DNA of 64,000 nucleotides from CAVOXO01 sp963700425 (GTDB lineage: Bacteria > Actinomycetota > Acidimicrobiia > Acidimicrobiales > Microtrichaceae). Both the position numbers and the translations under genes were made by a program. The stretch is from NCBI GenBank assembly GCA_963700425.1, contig CAVOXO010000005.1, positions 74,245 through 138,244 on the forward strand, in the 5' to 3' direction. A model generated the notes under the pieces. It did not search any database. It worked only from the letters and a program-made list of their open reading frames with translations, and had not been told where the DNA came from. Shown here piece after piece: positions 1-11,100 of this stretch (position 1 is the first letter of the stretch; each line of letters opens with the position of its first letter).

Positions 1-789
1 CACCACCGGACGGATCAGCTCGGTGGTGGGGCCGAACCCGCTGTCGGCGAAGGGCTTGACGAACACGGTGGCCTCGTCCCGGTCCAGGTACCACTCCCCC
101 TCGTCGGTGAGCAGCTCATAGGCGTTCTCCAGGGCGACATCCGCGTTGCGAACCTCGATGACGTTGAGCAGGCCGTAGAGGCTGAAGGGTTCCATCACGC
201 CCAGGGCTGTCGAGGGCACCGGAATCGACGCACGCTGGTGGGGATCGACGCAGATCTCGTCGCCGTCGACGCCGGTGATGGCCGCGGGGATCTTGCGCCA
301 CATCATCTTCTTGATCACCGAAACATCGTTCACGTTGGCCCACGTGGCGACGTCGGGGCCGTCACCGGTCATCGTGAGCCCTCGACGGGAGTTCGTGAAG
401 CCAGGCGGGTTCCAACCCGACCAGGCCCGGGTCAGGCGGCGATGGCCCCACCACAGATGATCGATTTCGGTGCCCGGCGGGACGTCAGCCCGCCAGATAC
501 CCCGCTCCTCGTCGTGCAGGACCCACCCGCTGATCGGGCGACCGCCACACAGCACCGGTCGAGCTCCCTCGGCGGCACGCAGCCGGACCCAACGGTCGGC
601 GTCGCCGCCTCCCAGCGACCGGATCCGCAGCGTGTTGTCGACCTCGTACTGACCATCCGCGAACTCGACAACCACGTCACCGTCGCCGCTCACCTGCGCC
701 CGCTCGATGGTCGCCTGCACCTGCGCCATCCCGCAAGGATGTTCCTCGCTGCCGTCGCCATCCCCACCCGGCGATACGTGGATCATCAC
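1..789 (-). CDS. Right-handed beta-helix protein, C-terminus cut by window edge
   Basis: An uninterrupted frame of 263 codons runs off the left edge, so the C-terminal part is missing. The start begins IHVSPGGDGDGSEEHP, the usual opening of right-handed parallel beta-helix proteins (consensus YVSPxGSDxNxGT). Near the visible end, EGEWYLDRDEATVFVKP matches the GEWYLDxxxGxLYYxP segment common in these proteins. The family includes polysaccharide lyases, epimerases and glycosidases; the catalytic residues lie beyond the window, so the substrate is unknown. GTG at 789 (with ATG directly behind it) is chosen because AGAGGAG sits about 7 bases upstream. There is no signal peptide in the visible N-terminus. 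It diverges from the P450 gene. Confidence 0.72.
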   Translation of the reverse strand, partial: MMIHVSPGGDGDGSEEHPCGMAQVQATIERAQVSGDGDVVVEFADGQYEVDNTLRIRSLGGGDADRWVRLRAAEGARPVLCGGRPISGWVLHDEERGIWRADVPPGTEIDHLWWGHRRLTRAWSGWNPPGFTNSRRGLTMTGDGPDVATWANVNDVSVIKKMMWRKIPAAITGVDGDEICVDPHQRASIPVPSTALGVMEPFSLYGLLNVIEVRNADVALENAYELLTDEGEWYLDRDEATVFVKPFADSGFGPTTELIRPVV

Positions 790-1011
790 GCTGGGACTCC
801 TCTGCTGGTAGGAAACCGGTGGGGATCGGGCGCAACGTAGCCGCCGGACGACGTCGGTGCGCTCGGCACAGCGTCGGCAGCGACGCGAATCGCGCCTCCT
901 TCGAGGCCTCGCCGGTGGGTGACGCCGACACGGAGCGGTCAGCCGCTGTGAAGGACCCCGAGTTGCCGCCCGGGTTGTACGGTGGCGCCGTTACCCAACG
1001 GGGAGTGATGA

Positions 1012-2259
1012 ATGAGGCTGGACGACGTCGATCTACTGGACCTGGACCGGTTCCAGCGTCAGGAACACCACGACATGTTCACGGTTCTGCGGTCCGAGGA
1101 TCCGGTGCACTGGACCGACGAGCCCGACGGCCCGGGCTTCTGGTCGATCACCAAGCACGCCGATCTCCAGAACGTGAACCGCGATGCCGAGGCGTTCAGC
1201 GCGGAGCTGGGCGGGATCACGCTGCTCGAGTCGTCCACCCTCGATGAGGGCATGGACATGCGCGGCAAGATCATGGTGATGACCGACCCGCCTCGGCACA
1301 CCCGGTACCGGTTGTTGGTGAACAAAGGCTTCACGCCCCGGATGATCGGACTTCTCGAAGCTCACCTCGCGTATCGCGCCGAGCTCATCGTCGACCAGGT
1401 CATCGAGCAGGGCGAGTGCGAGTTCGTGACCGACGTGGCGGCCGAGCTTCCGCTCCAGGCCATCGCCGAGATCATGGGTGTACCGCAGGAGGAACGGCAT
1501 CTGCTGTTCGAATGGTCGAATCGGATGGTCGGCGCAGACGACCCCGAGTACAACAAGGACCCCGACAGCAGCGCTGACGCGACGATGGCCGCCGCCGAGC
1601 TGTACATGTTCGCCAGCGCACTCGGCGACGCCCGTCGTGACGAGCCACGGGACGACATCGTCACGAAGCTCATCAACGCCGAGATCGACGGAGACAGCCT
1701 GACGCCCGAGGAGTTCGAGCTGTTCATCCTGTTGCTGGCGGTGGCCGGCAACGAGACCACCCGGAACGCCACGGCTCACGGCATGCACGCCTTCATGACC
1801 CATCCCGACGAGTTCGCGAAATTGCGGGAGCATCCGGAGCTGATGGAGTCGGCCGTCGAGGAGGTTCTGCGGTGGTCGTCGCCGGTCCTGTACTTCCGGC
1901 GCCAGGCCACCCGCGACGTGGAGCTCCGCGGCAAACGGATCAAGGCGGGCGACAAGATCGCCATGTGGCACGTGTCGGGCAACCGGGACGACGAGGTCTT
2001 CGACGATCCGTTCCGCTTCGACATCACCCGGTCGCCCAACGACCACGTGGCCTTCGGGGGCGGCGGCGCCCATTTCTGCCTCGGCGCGAACCTGGCCCGG
2101 CTCGAGCTACGACTCATCTTCAGCCAACTGGCCTCCCGCACGCCCGACATGCGCATCTCCGGTGAGATCGAGCGGCTCCGCTCGAACTTCATCGGCGGCA
2201 TCAAACACATTCCCGTGGAGTTCACTCCTGGGGAACGGGTCCACCCCAGAGCCGCCTGA
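1012..2259 (+). CDS. Cytochrome P450
   Basis: A complete, unbroken 415-residue bacterial class I P450, normal length for the family. Visible motifs are the I-helix AGNETTRN (about residues 245-252), the K-helix ExxR as EVLR (284-287), and the haem loop FGGGGAHFCLG with the axial cysteine near 356. MVMTDPPRHTRYRLLVNKGFT is the usual B/C-helix segment. The sequence resembles CYP124/CYP125/CYP142-like sterol or terpenoid hydroxylases, but the substrate cannot be fixed from sequence. No ferredoxin or reductase gene lies next to it. GGGGAG lies 6 bases before the ATG. Two alpha/beta hydrolases follow on the same strand. Confidence 0.9.
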   Translation: MRLDDVDLLDLDRFQRQEHHDMFTVLRSEDPVHWTDEPDGPGFWSITKHADLQNVNRDAEAFSAELGGITLLESSTLDEGMDMRGKIMVMTDPPRHTRYRLLVNKGFTPRMIGLLEAHLAYRAELIVDQVIEQGECEFVTDVAAELPLQAIAEIMGVPQEERHLLFEWSNRMVGADDPEYNKDPDSSADATMAAAELYMFASALGDARRDEPRDDIVTKLINAEIDGDSLTPEEFELFILLLAVAGNETTRNATAHGMHAFMTHPDEFAKLREHPELMESAVEEVLRWSSPVLYFRRQATRDVELRGKRIKAGDKIAMWHVSGNRDDEVFDDPFRFDITRSPNDHVAFGGGGAHFCLGANLARLELRLIFSQLASRTPDMRISGEIERLRSNFIGGIKHIPVEFTPGERVHPRAA

Positions 2260-2330
2260 TCGGAGGTTGCGGGTCGGGCAGAAGCCGTGCGAGAAACAGC
2301 CCCGCGCCGTCGACAACTAGCGTCATCGCG

Positions 2331-3234
2331 ATGGGAGCTGTCGAGACGGTCGTGAGGCTGTGGGGGCCTGATCGGCACCAACTCTCCGCGGTGTGGTGCC
2401 GGCCGGACGGCGACGGCCCCCACCCTGCGGTCGTGTTGTGTCAGGGATTCAGCGGCGTCAAGCACGTCGTGCTCCCCCACATCGCCGAGCACCTCGCGTC
2501 GTCCGGCTTCGCGTCGATCCGGTTCGACTACCGGGGGTACGGCGACAGCGAGGGCGAGCCCGGCTGGATGGACCCCGCCGCCCGCTGCGCCGACGCACTG
2601 GCCGTGCTGGCCTGGGTGAGCGGCCACGACCAGGTCGACACCGGTCGAATCGGGATCTACGGCCACAGCTACGGCGGACCGATCGCTGTCGCGACCGCGT
2701 CGCGCGACCGGCGGGTACGGGCCGCGATCTCGGTGTCAGGTCCCGGTTGCGGGACCCGGTGGCTGCAGTCGTTGCACACGAGCTGGGACTGGATCGACCT
2801 CCTCGGTCGCCTCGAGGACGAGCGGACGCACCTGGTGCAGGGGGGTGAGTCGACGATGGTCGACCAGGACGTGATCCTGCCGCTCAGTCCGGCGTTCCGG
2901 GAGCGCTACGAGCAGCTCACGGGCCAGGGCACGACAACCCAGGTGAGCGATCATGCCGCGCTGTCCTCGTTTCCATCTCTCCTCCCTCGACCGGATGCGG
3001 GACTTCCATCCGGAGGACGATGCCCGCCGGTTGTCCGGATGTGCGCTGCTGGTCCTCCACGGCGAGGACGACGACACCGCGCCGATCGGGCTCGCCGAGG
3101 AACTCCACCGGTCCGCCCCCGGACCGAAGCAGTTCGTGCCGTTCTCCGGGATGAGCCACATCGACCTCGATACGGGGCCGGGCTTCGACGAGGTCTGCCG
3201 GCTGGCAGCCTCCTGGTTCACCGATCACCTCTGA
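2331..3234 (+). CDS. Alpha/beta hydrolase, one frameshift
   Basis: A dienelactone-hydrolase/peptidase-like alpha/beta hydrolase of about 300 residues. The nucleophile elbow is GHSYGG with Ser near residue 113. The acid lies in LLVLHGEDDDTAP and the catalytic histidine in FSGMSHIDLD. The N-terminal part reads from ATG at 2331 and the C-terminal part, ending AASWFTDHL, is one base out of phase, so a +1 change falls at about 2975-2990. The two halves complement each other exactly, so the gene is probably intact in the organism. It may be co-transcribed with the upstream P450 (about 70-base gap). Substrate unknown. Confidence 0.75.
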
Positions 3235-3335
3235 AGGGTGTCCGCCGAGGACGGATGTCGTCACGACGCGCACCGCCACGCGGGTGACGTCACGGCTCAT
3301 GGACCCCGATACCATCAGATCCCCATGAGCGACCT

Positions 3336-4307
3336 GTGGGGAGATGGCAGGCCCCGAGCCACGACTCCGACGCGACGGCCGACGAACCACAGCCCGGCCT
3401 CGTGACGGACTCGATTCACCCGGAATTGCGACGGACGGCGCGGTTCCTTCCACGACGCCCGATCGGACGACGCATGGTGCCCCCCATCCGCTTCCTGCTC
3501 CGCGGACTCGAGGCTCGCACTCCCGATGACGTGGAGATCCACGCGGTCGGAGAGGTGTCGGTGCGACTGCATCGCCCCCCGGGTGTCGCGACCGGTCCGC
3601 GACCCGCGATCCTGTGGATCCACGGGGGCGGGTACGTCATCGGCACTCCCGCCCAGGACGATCACACCTGCCGGCGTCTCTCTCGTGAACTCGGTGCGGT
3701 CGTCGCCGCCGTGAAGTATCGACTCGCCCCCGAACACGCCCATCCCGTCCCACTGAACGACTGCCACGACGCGCTCGTCTGGTTGGCCGGACGTGACGAG
3801 GTCGACACCAACCGGGTGGCGATCGGCGGTGCCAGCGCCGGCGGAGGTCTCGCGGCGGGTCTCGCTCTGATGGCGCGCGATCGCGGCGAGGTGCAACCGG
3901 TCGCACAGGTGCTCGTGTACCCCATGCTGGATGACCGCACCGCACTTCGCACCGACATCGACGAGCGGGGCATGCGGCTCTGGAACAACGCGTCGAACCG
4001 GTTCGGCTGGACGTCCTACACCGGCGTCCCTCCGGGTAGCCGCGGCGTCGGCGAGCACGCGGTCCCCGCCCGCACCGACGATCTGACCAACCTGCCACCG
4101 GCCTGGATCGGCGTCGGGACGCTCGACCTGTTCCACGACGAGAACGTGGCGTACGCGGGCAGGCTGCGTGAGGCGGGTGTCGAGTGCGCGCTCGTCGTCG
4201 TCGACGGGGCGTTCCACGGCTTCGACGGAACCGTGCCCCGGGCACAGGTCTCGAAGGACTTCGTCGCCGCCCGGTCCGCCGCGTTCGCCGCGGCGTTCGC
4301 GAGCTGA
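3336..4307 (+). CDS. HSL-family alpha/beta esterase
   Basis: A hormone-sensitive-lipase-type (family IV) carboxylesterase. HGGGYVIGTP (H96 onward) is the oxyanion-hole motif, GASAGG carries the nucleophilic serine near 167, GTLDLFHDE the acid and GAFHGFDG the histidine. The core enzyme is unbroken. The start is uncertain: GTG at 3336 gives 323 residues, GTG at 3402 (VTDSIHPELRR) gives 301, closer to the family norm. An ATG at 3325 opens a different frame and would need a one-base correction. It follows another hydrolase on the same strand. Probable role: hydrolysis of short or medium acyl esters in the cytoplasm. Confidence 0.82.
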   Translation: MGRWQAPSHDSDATADEPQPGLVTDSIHPELRRTARFLPRRPIGRRMVPPIRFLLRGLEARTPDDVEIHAVGEVSVRLHRPPGVATGPRPAILWIHGGGYVIGTPAQDDHTCRRLSRELGAVVAAVKYRLAPEHAHPVPLNDCHDALVWLAGRDEVDTNRVAIGGASAGGGLAAGLALMARDRGEVQPVAQVLVYPMLDDRTALRTDIDERGMRLWNNASNRFGWTSYTGVPPGSRGVGEHAVPARTDDLTNLPPAWIGVGTLDLFHDENVAYAGRLREAGVECALVVVDGAFHGFDGTVPRAQVSKDFVAARSAAFAAAFAS

Positions 4308-4366
4308 GGGAGCCCAGCACCCTCAGGGCCTTCGACACGCCCTCGACAATGGGTTACAGTTTGCAG

Positions 4367-4879
4367 ATGGGGAAGATACCTGTCGTCATCGCCGCGGTGT
4401 TCTCGTTGGTGCTGGCCTCGTGCGGCACGCCACCGCCGGCACCGCCGACCGAGACACTCGAGTTGGGCATCGTCGGAACATGGACGGCGCCGAGCGCCGC
4501 CATCTCGGGCACGCACGTCAACAGCCAGTTCGTCAGCACGTCGCTCGTGTCGATATCGGCGACGGCCACGGTGGCTGCGGTGGAGGAGGCCCGCGTGATC
4601 TTCCGCATGGAGAGCGCAGCCTCCCTACCCGATATCGCCCCGGGCACCTACACCCTTCGGGGCTTCGACCCCCTCCAGGTCATGTTCATCAACGCCGTGG
4701 GTCTCGTTGACCCGGTCATGTCCCTCGACGGCTCGATCACCATCACCGACGTGGTCTACGGTCCGCCGACCGGGCCCGCCACGGCGACGATTCGCCCCAT
4801 CACCAAGCTCCGCGCCACGTTCTCGGCAACGTTCGATGCTCCGGTCGGTCTGGTGAACGGGACGATCTCCATCGGCTGA
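4367..4879 (+). CDS. Small secreted lipoprotein, unknown function
   Basis: About 170 residues starting MGKIPVVIAAVFSLVLASC, a signal peptide with a lipobox ending at Cys19, followed by a proline-rich linker (GTPPPAPPTE). The mature part is rich in Thr, Ser, Ala and Val and ends TFSATFDAPVGLVNGTISIG, suggesting an all-beta exported protein. ATG 4349 is an in-frame alternative; 4367 is preferred because it puts the charged residue just before the hydrophobic core. No family recognised. A degenerate copy of its last 21 codons lies at 48.77 kb beside an insertion sequence, so the genome has or had a paralogue. Confidence 0.65.
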   Translation: MGKIPVVIAAVFSLVLASCGTPPPAPPTETLELGIVGTWTAPSAAISGTHVNSQFVSTSLVSISATATVAAVEEARVIFRMESAASLPDIAPGTYTLRGFDPLQVMFINAVGLVDPVMSLDGSITITDVVYGPPTGPATATIRPITKLRATFSATFDAPVGLVNGTISIG

Positions 4880-4936
4880 CTGTCATGCCCCGGCAGATGG
4901 GTGGAGTTCACAGCTGATCGCCGGAGACGCCTCGCT

Positions 4937-6187
4937 TCACGCCGAGGCGGCGACGTGGTCGAGGTGCCGGCTCAGATGAGCGACGAGCTCGCGGGCGTCG
5001 GGTCCGACACCGTCGAGAAAGCTCGACTTGCGGCGCCGCAGGAACGGGAGCCCGACCACGTAGAGCCCCGGAACCGGGAGCACGCCGCCGTCGTGGATCA
5101 CTTGGCCCTTCGGACCGAGGAGCGACGGGTCCAGCCAGGGATGGGTCGGCCGGAATCCGGTCGCCCAGACGATGGTGTCGATGCCGCGGAGATCGACCTG
5201 CAGCGGCGGCGTCCCCACCGCGGTCGGTTCCGGGCGGTGGGGTTCGCCCAGCTCGGCGTCGAGCCCCCGCTCGCGGGCATGTTCGTCGAGCCGATCGAGT
5301 AGTCGTTGCTGCTTGAGGTCGGCTGAGGCGCACATGTTGGCGAACGAGCCCGAGAACTGGGCCTGCTGATCACGGTGGCCGACGAGCCGTCCGACGACGG
5401 TCACGCCGTTCCGGCGACGCGAGTTGAGGTCGAGGTCGCGCCGATCGGGTGAGCCGACGAGCTGGAGCGACGGAAGGCGGCGGGCGGCGGTCGATGTCGT
5501 CGACCTCGTCGTACCGCTCGTCGAGCTGGCCGACGGCATCCATCCACCAGTGGATGTCCATGCCTCGATACGTACGGGGCAGGCGGACGTGGTCACCGAC
5601 CGCCAGGACGACGTCGCGTCCGGACCGACCGAGCTCGTCGGCGATCTGCAGGCCGGATGCCGATGCGCCGACCACGAGCACGCCGCCGTCGGCGAGCCCG
5701 GGCCGGGTTGCGGTAGGCGATCGAGGGAAGCTGCTCGATGCGGTCGGCAGGTCGTCGGCGACGATCGGGGATGTGGGGGGTGGTGCAGGCCCCGGTGGCG
5801 ATGACCACCGCCCGCGCTCGCCACGGTCCGTCGTCGGTCTCCACCACGTGTCCGTCAGCGGTCGACCGGAGACGGGTGACGCTGGTCTGTGACCGCACCG
5901 GAGCATCGAACGAGCGCCGATAGGCCTCGAGGTGGGCGGCCACGTCGGTGGCGGACATGTAGCCGTCGGGATCGTCGCCCTGATAGGTCCAGCCCGGAAG
6001 ACGGCTGAGCCAGTTGGGGGTGAGCAGTCGGAGTGAGTCCCATCGCTCGGATCGCCACGAGTTGGCGGTCCCGCCACGCTCGAGCACGACGTGATCGACG
6101 CCACGATCGCTCAGGCAACGACTCGTGGCCAGACCGGCCTGGCCGCCGCCGATCACGACGACGTCGATGGTGCGTGACGTGTGCCAT
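4937..6187 (-). CDS. Flavin-containing monooxygenase (CzcO/FMO-like), frameshifted
   Basis: About 410 residues when three frame changes (near the start, near 5700 and near 5470) are bridged. Order of motifs: FAD-binding IDVVVIGGGQAGLA, VVIATGACTTPHIP, a second NAD(P)-binding Rossmann GGVLVVGASASGLQIADEL, and the late FMO signature IVWATGFRPTHPWLD. The C-terminus is ELVAHLSRHLDHVAASA. AAGGAG lies 8 bases before ATG 6187. Family members oxygenate soft nucleophiles or act as Baeyer-Villiger-type enzymes. Downstream on the same strand of an OsmC gene (29-base gap), so possibly co-transcribed. All motifs survive between breaks, which argues for sequence error rather than decay. Confidence 0.7.
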
Positions 6188-6216
6188 GGGACCCACTCCT
6201 TCGCTCAGCGGCCGGA

Positions 6217-6790
6217 TCAGACGACGTCGACGACGACCGACGTGCGGGTTGGTGACGACGTCGAACACCGCGGAGCGCTTCTGGGACTGGGCGACGAGCG
6301 GCCTCGATCTCCGCCGTGGGTGGCGTCGGCGTCGATCTCGTAGCGGACGGCGATGCCGCCGAAGCCGTTGCGGACTCGGGGTCGATGCCGAGGATGCCGC
6401 CGACGTCGAGACGACCCTCGACGGTGGCGCGTACCGAGTTCAGCTGGATGCCCCGGTTCTGGGCTACCGAGGCGACGCCGGCGGTGAGGCACCCGGCCAG
6501 GCCGATGAGGACCATCTCGGGCGGGGTCGGGCCGTTGTCCTCGGACGGCGAAGACCTGCGGGGTGGTCGGTGTCGACGGTGTAGGGCTGACGGTGGCTCT
6601 GCTCCTCGCCGAGGCCGAAGAACTGCTCGACGGTCGAACGGCTGTGGGTGCCCCGGACCCATTCGTTGGCGGCGGTGAAGGTGAACTGGGCGGCCGGCGG
6701 GGCCTGGGTGCAGGGCCTCTCTGGCTCCGAGCAGCGCCTCGACGTTCACGCCGTTGTCGACGTGGCGTGTCGGGAATCGGTGATGGTCAT
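6217..6790 (-). CDS. OsmC-family protein (paralogue 1), frameshifted
   Basis: An OsmC/Ohr-fold protein of about 190 residues rebuilt from several frames: MTITDSRH at the start, QFTFTAANEWVRGTHSRSTV, then PPEMVLIGLAGCLTAGVASV carrying the conserved active-site cysteine, EGRLDVGGILGIDPE, and finally KRSAVFDVVTNPTSVVVDVV. OsmC proteins reduce organic hydroperoxides using redox-active cysteines; the expected first cysteine is not visible here. Several single-base frame changes are needed. A paralogue with the same length and motif order lies 4.5 kb away. The gene diverges from the methyltransferase. Confidence 0.68.
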
Positions 6791-6957
6791 GGTGTCTTCT
6801 CCTGGTTGGTGGCCCGTTGCGGGGCTCGGTTGATGTCGAGTTCCACCCTGACGGCATCGGTGGACCGAGTCGTGGAGAAGATCGTGGAGAACGCCTGGAT
6901 GCCTGATCTCCACGAGGCCTCCACGACATCGCTCCGCCGAATCCTCACCATGGGCCC

Positions 6958-7799
6958 ATGACCACGATCACCGACGACCGCCGAACGCATCCGACGTCCT
7001 CCACCGAGGGCCACGACTGGGAACAGGCCGGGGAGGCCTGGGGTCGGCCGGGCCCGCGACTGGGCCTGCCTGTTCGAGCACTACGCCCTGGACGTGATCC
7101 AGGCGATCTTCCAGCCGAGTGGGCGTCGACGACGGCACCTCGCTGCTCGACATCGCCTGCGGATCGGGTCTGGCGATCAGGATCGCCGACGGCATGGGTG
7201 CCGCGCACCGCGGCGATCGACGCGGCCGTGCCACTCGTCGAGATCGCCCGCGAGCGAACACCGGAGGCCGACGTGCGAGCAGGAACGATGTTCGCGCTGC
7301 CCTGGCACGACGGCTCGTTCGACGCCGTCAGCTCGATCAACGGCATCTGGGGAGGGCTGCGAGGCCGCGCTCACCGAGGCACACCGCGTCCTGCGGCCCG
7401 GCGGGCGGATCGGCATCAGCTTCTGGGGCAGCGGTCACCTGGACCTGAAGCCGTGCTTCAAGGCGTTCGCTCGCAACGCCTCCGACCGCCCATCTCGACG
7501 GGATGCGGCGGACCAACGGCATCGGCCATCGGGGCGTCGCCGAGGACGATGCTCGCAGCGGCGGGGTTCGAGGTGGTCGAGCGCGGTCGGGCGCACCTCG
7601 GTACTCGAATGGCCTGACGAGGACACCGCCTGGCGAGCCATCTCGAGCATCGGCCCCGCGGTCCCTGCGCTCGAGAACGTCGGAGCGGAGGTGTTGCGCC
7701 CCCAGGTGATCGAGGCGATCCAGCGACCTCCGCGACCGACCACGGTATCTACCGGTTCCGCAACGACCAGCAGTTCGTGATCGCCGAAAGCCCGCCTGA
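6958..7799 (+). CDS. SAM-dependent class I methyltransferase, frameshifted
   Basis: About 275 residues over at least five frame changes. The recognisable series is ARDWACLFEHYALDVIQAI, motif I SLLDIACGSGLAIRIADGMG, AAIDAAVPLVEIARERTPEADV (motif II region), GTMFALPWHDGSFDAVSSING (motif III) and HRVLRPGGRIGISFWG, a standard methyltransferase-11-type enzyme, cytoplasmic, acceptor unknown. The end is uncertain: GIYRFRNDQQFVIAESP is followed by a stop near 7799 or 7845 depending on phase. The ATG lies inside a perfect 12-bp palindrome. It begins a run of same-strand genes with DUF4242 and the large regulator. Confidence 0.62.
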
Positions 7800-7864
7800 T
7801 CGTCGGCCGGATCGAAGTACGCTCGTGGATGCCGTTCGTTCGTGATGAACGCTGAGGAGACGCC

Positions 7865-8112
7865 ATGCCGATCTTCATCGTCGAACGAGAGTTCGCCGAG
7901 GGCTTCGACCCCGACGAGGAGTCGATCCGACTCGTCGACCAGTACCACGACGACCACGACATCAAGTGGTTCACGTCGTTCCTGTCAGCCGACAAGAAGA
8001 AGACCTACTGCCTCTACGAGTGCCGCGGACATCGAGGTGCTCCGTCGCCACGCGGCCGATCTCGGGCCTGCCGGCCGACGTGATCACCGAGGTCGACGAG
8101 TTCGTCCGCTGA
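7865..8112 (+). CDS. DUF4242 small protein, frameshifted
   Basis: About 82 residues: MPIFIVEREFAEGFDPDEES, WFTSFLSADKKKTYCLYE, then after a +1 change ADIEVLRRHAADLG and after another LPADVITEVDEFVR. This is the DUF4242 pattern (MPxFxxER..., VxSYxxxDKxKTYCLYE, IRxHAxxxGLPAxxIxEV). Some members are small nickel- or metal-binding proteins; the biochemical role is otherwise unknown. GAGGAGACGCC precedes the ATG. DUF4242 genes often sit beside large ATPase/winged-helix regulators, as here. Confidence 0.68.
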
Positions 8113-8116
8113 CGCC

Positions 8117-11100
8117 GTGACCCGCTACCGGTTCGGCGGGTTCGCCGTCGACACCGACACGGTGGAGGTGATCGGGCCCGACGGCGTCCGGGAGGTCGAG
8201 CCGCAGGTGTTCGAGGTCCTGCGCTACCTGGTCGAGCAGCACGGTCGGCTCGTGCACCAAGGAGGAGTTGCTCGACAACGTCTGGGGCGACCGGTTCGTC
8301 TCCGAGTCGACGCTGACCACCCGCATCAAGCAGGCCCGCCGGGCGATCGACGACGACGGCCGGACACAGTGGGCGATCAAGACGGTGCACGGCCGCGGCT
8401 ACCGGTTCGTCGCCGAGCGTCGACACCGACGCGATGCGGCTGCCGCTGCCGAGCCGAGACCGTCGATCCGGTCGCTCGACGTCGCGCCTCCGGCGCTCCC
8501 CGACGAGTTGCGGGCCGACGCCCGCCGCTCGTTCTGCGGTCGCGAGGCCGAGCTCGGCCAGTGCGGCGACGTGCTGGCCCGTACCTCGGCGGAGCGGTCG
8601 ATCGGCTGGATCTGGATCCTCGGTGAGCCGGGCATCGGCAAGACCCGACTCGCCGCCGAGGTGGCCGCGGCGTGCGCACGCGCTCGGGCATCGGGTGCTG
8701 TTCGGGCGCAACAGCGAAGATCTGCGCGTCCCGTACCAGCCGTTCATCGAGGTGATCCGCCAGGCCGGCGGCCGGCACTCGGCTCGAGGTCGCTGCGCCG
8801 CGTGCCCTGGAGCCGCTCGTTCCCCGGCGCCGCGAGCTGGCCGCGAGTCCGGCGCCGGCGGCGCCGGGCGCTCGAGCGACGGTCGGACTCGACGACGAGA
8901 CGCGCCGATACGAGCTGTTCGAGGCGGTCGCGGACTGGCTGGTGGCACGCTCGCCGGAGCGCCGCTGACCTTGATCATCGACGACGTCCACTGGGCGGCG
9001 CGATTCCACGCTCCAGCTGCTCGGCCACCTCCAGCGGCGCCAGGACGCCGGCCGACGTGACGTTGGTGCTCACCGCTCGCGGACACCGCGCCGGACGTCA
9101 ACCCGCGGGTCGCCGATCTCCTCGCGGCCGGCCAGGGGCCACCGACAGCGACGGTGATCCGCCTGGAGGGGCTGTCGGCGAGGCCGACGCCGTGCGCGCT
9201 CGTCGGTGGCGACGTCGACCTCGACGACGTCATGCGCCAGACAGCCGGCAACCCGCTGTTCCTCCAGGCCGTCAATCCCGACGACGGCTCGGTCGACGTG
9301 CGAGAGCGCGGTGCGTCGCCGGCTCGCGAGCCTCGACGACCAGGTGCAGGACGACCTCGCGCCTGGCCTCGGTGCTGGGCCTCGAGTTCGAGTTGCGGGT
9401 GGCAGCCGCCGCGACGGTCGCGACGAGCTCGATCTGCTCGACGACCTCGAACGAGGCGGTCGCCGCACGACTGCTCGACGACGTCGGCCTCGACCGGTTC
9501 CGATTCACCCACGCGCTCGTGCAGGTCGTCGCTGCGCAGTGAGATCAGCTCGTCGCGACAGGCGAGGATGCACGCACCGGATCGCCACCGCGATCGACGA
9601 GCTCTTCGGCGAGGACCCGAGCCACCTCCCCGCTCTCGCTCACCACACGTCCGAAGCGGCGCGTCGCCGACCCGACGCTGCGACCACTGGCCATCGATCG
9701 GCTACGGCACGCGGCCGAGGAGTCGATGTCGCAGCTGTCCTTCGAGGAGGCCGCCCATCTGCTGGGGCGGGCTCACGAGCTCGCCCGCGACGACGATGCC
9801 GATCAGATCGCCCGCCTCGCTCTCGAGCAGGGCATCGCCGAGTCCCGTGCCGGCAACAACATGACCGCGGCACGCACACGCTCGAGGAGGCGGTCGAGGC
9901 GGCCCGGGCGAGCGGACGACCCGCTGCTGCGCGTCGAGGCCGCCCTGCGCTACGAGGACGCCACCTGGCGTCCCGGTCTGTCCGGCGTCGCCGCGCTCGG
10001 CCACATCCGTGAGGCGATCGACGTGCTCGACACCGCCGTCGAGGCCGGACAGGCCGTCGAGGACGAGCCCGAGCTGCGGGCCCGGACTGGCGATCGGCGA
10101 GCTGCGGGCCCTGGCCATGTCGGGACGGCGCGACGAGGCCGACCAGGCCTTCGAGGTGGCGTTGGGCGGGCCGTCGAGCTCGGCTCGACCACCGTCGAGG
10201 CCGCGTGCTCAACGTCTACCTCGGGCACGTGATGTTCCACGGGGGCGGTCGAGCCGCGGACGATGATCCACCGACTGGCCGAGCTCGAGCCCGCTGATCG
10301 ACGACGGCGACATGGCCCTGCACGCCGTGCACCTGCGCCTGCTCACGCCACCCTCACCGGTCGCTTCGACGAGCAGCGGGAGCTGGTCCGCACGATGGCC
10401 GAGCTGCCAGCAGCGCTCGCAGTCGACGGTTCTGGCAGCTCGATCCGGCACGCAACCAGGAGGCCATGGAGGCCTTCTACCGCGGTGACCTCGAGGCGAG
10501 CGAGCGGCTGGCCGAGCACTGCCTGGAGCTGGCCGACGCCCTCCCCGAGGAGGACGGCGCCGGCACCTACGGCCTGCGGATGTTCATGATCCGCCGCGAG
10601 CAGGACCGCCTCGCGGCCATGGCCCCGCTGCGTGCGGCACGTCCTGGCGCAGGCCGACAGCGGCACCGTCTGGACCCCGGGCCTGGCTCTGCTCCTGGTC
10701 GAGACCGGGGCCACCGACGAGGCCGCGCACGCTCTGGAGCCGGTCAGATCGACGGGTTTCGACCTGCCCGTCGACGCCATGTGGAGCACGGTCATGGTGA
10801 TGATGATCGAGACGATGGTCCAGCTCGACGACACCGAGGCCTGCGCCGTGCTCCGTGACCGATTCGAGCGGCTCGCCGGATCGAACGTGCACGACGGGCT
10901 CCGGCCTGTTGTGCTTCGGTCGGGCCGACCGGTACCTGGGATGCTGTCGCTCACACTCGGCGATCTCGACGCGGCCGAGGAGCAGCTCGGCCTGGCCCTC
11001 GAGGCCGACTCGGCCGGCGGATCGGTGCTGTGGAGCAACGAGAGCCGCCTGTGGTTGGCGCCGCACCCGACGGGCGCAGGGCCACGCGGCCGAGGCCGAT

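Noticed and set aside
238..840. 200-codon plus-strand frame over the beta-helix gene
   Set aside because: The opposite strand encodes an unbroken protein with beta-helix motifs and a good ribosome site; this frame is an antisense shadow typical of high-GC DNA.
1033..2073. 346-codon frame antisense to the first P450
   Set aside because: Low-complexity His/Val/Gly-rich translation, no ribosome site, and fully covered by the P450 gene.
4184..4879. 231-residue version of the small lipoprotein
   Set aside because: The upstream 60 codons lie inside the esterase gene and are arginine-rich; the signal peptide sets the start at 4367.
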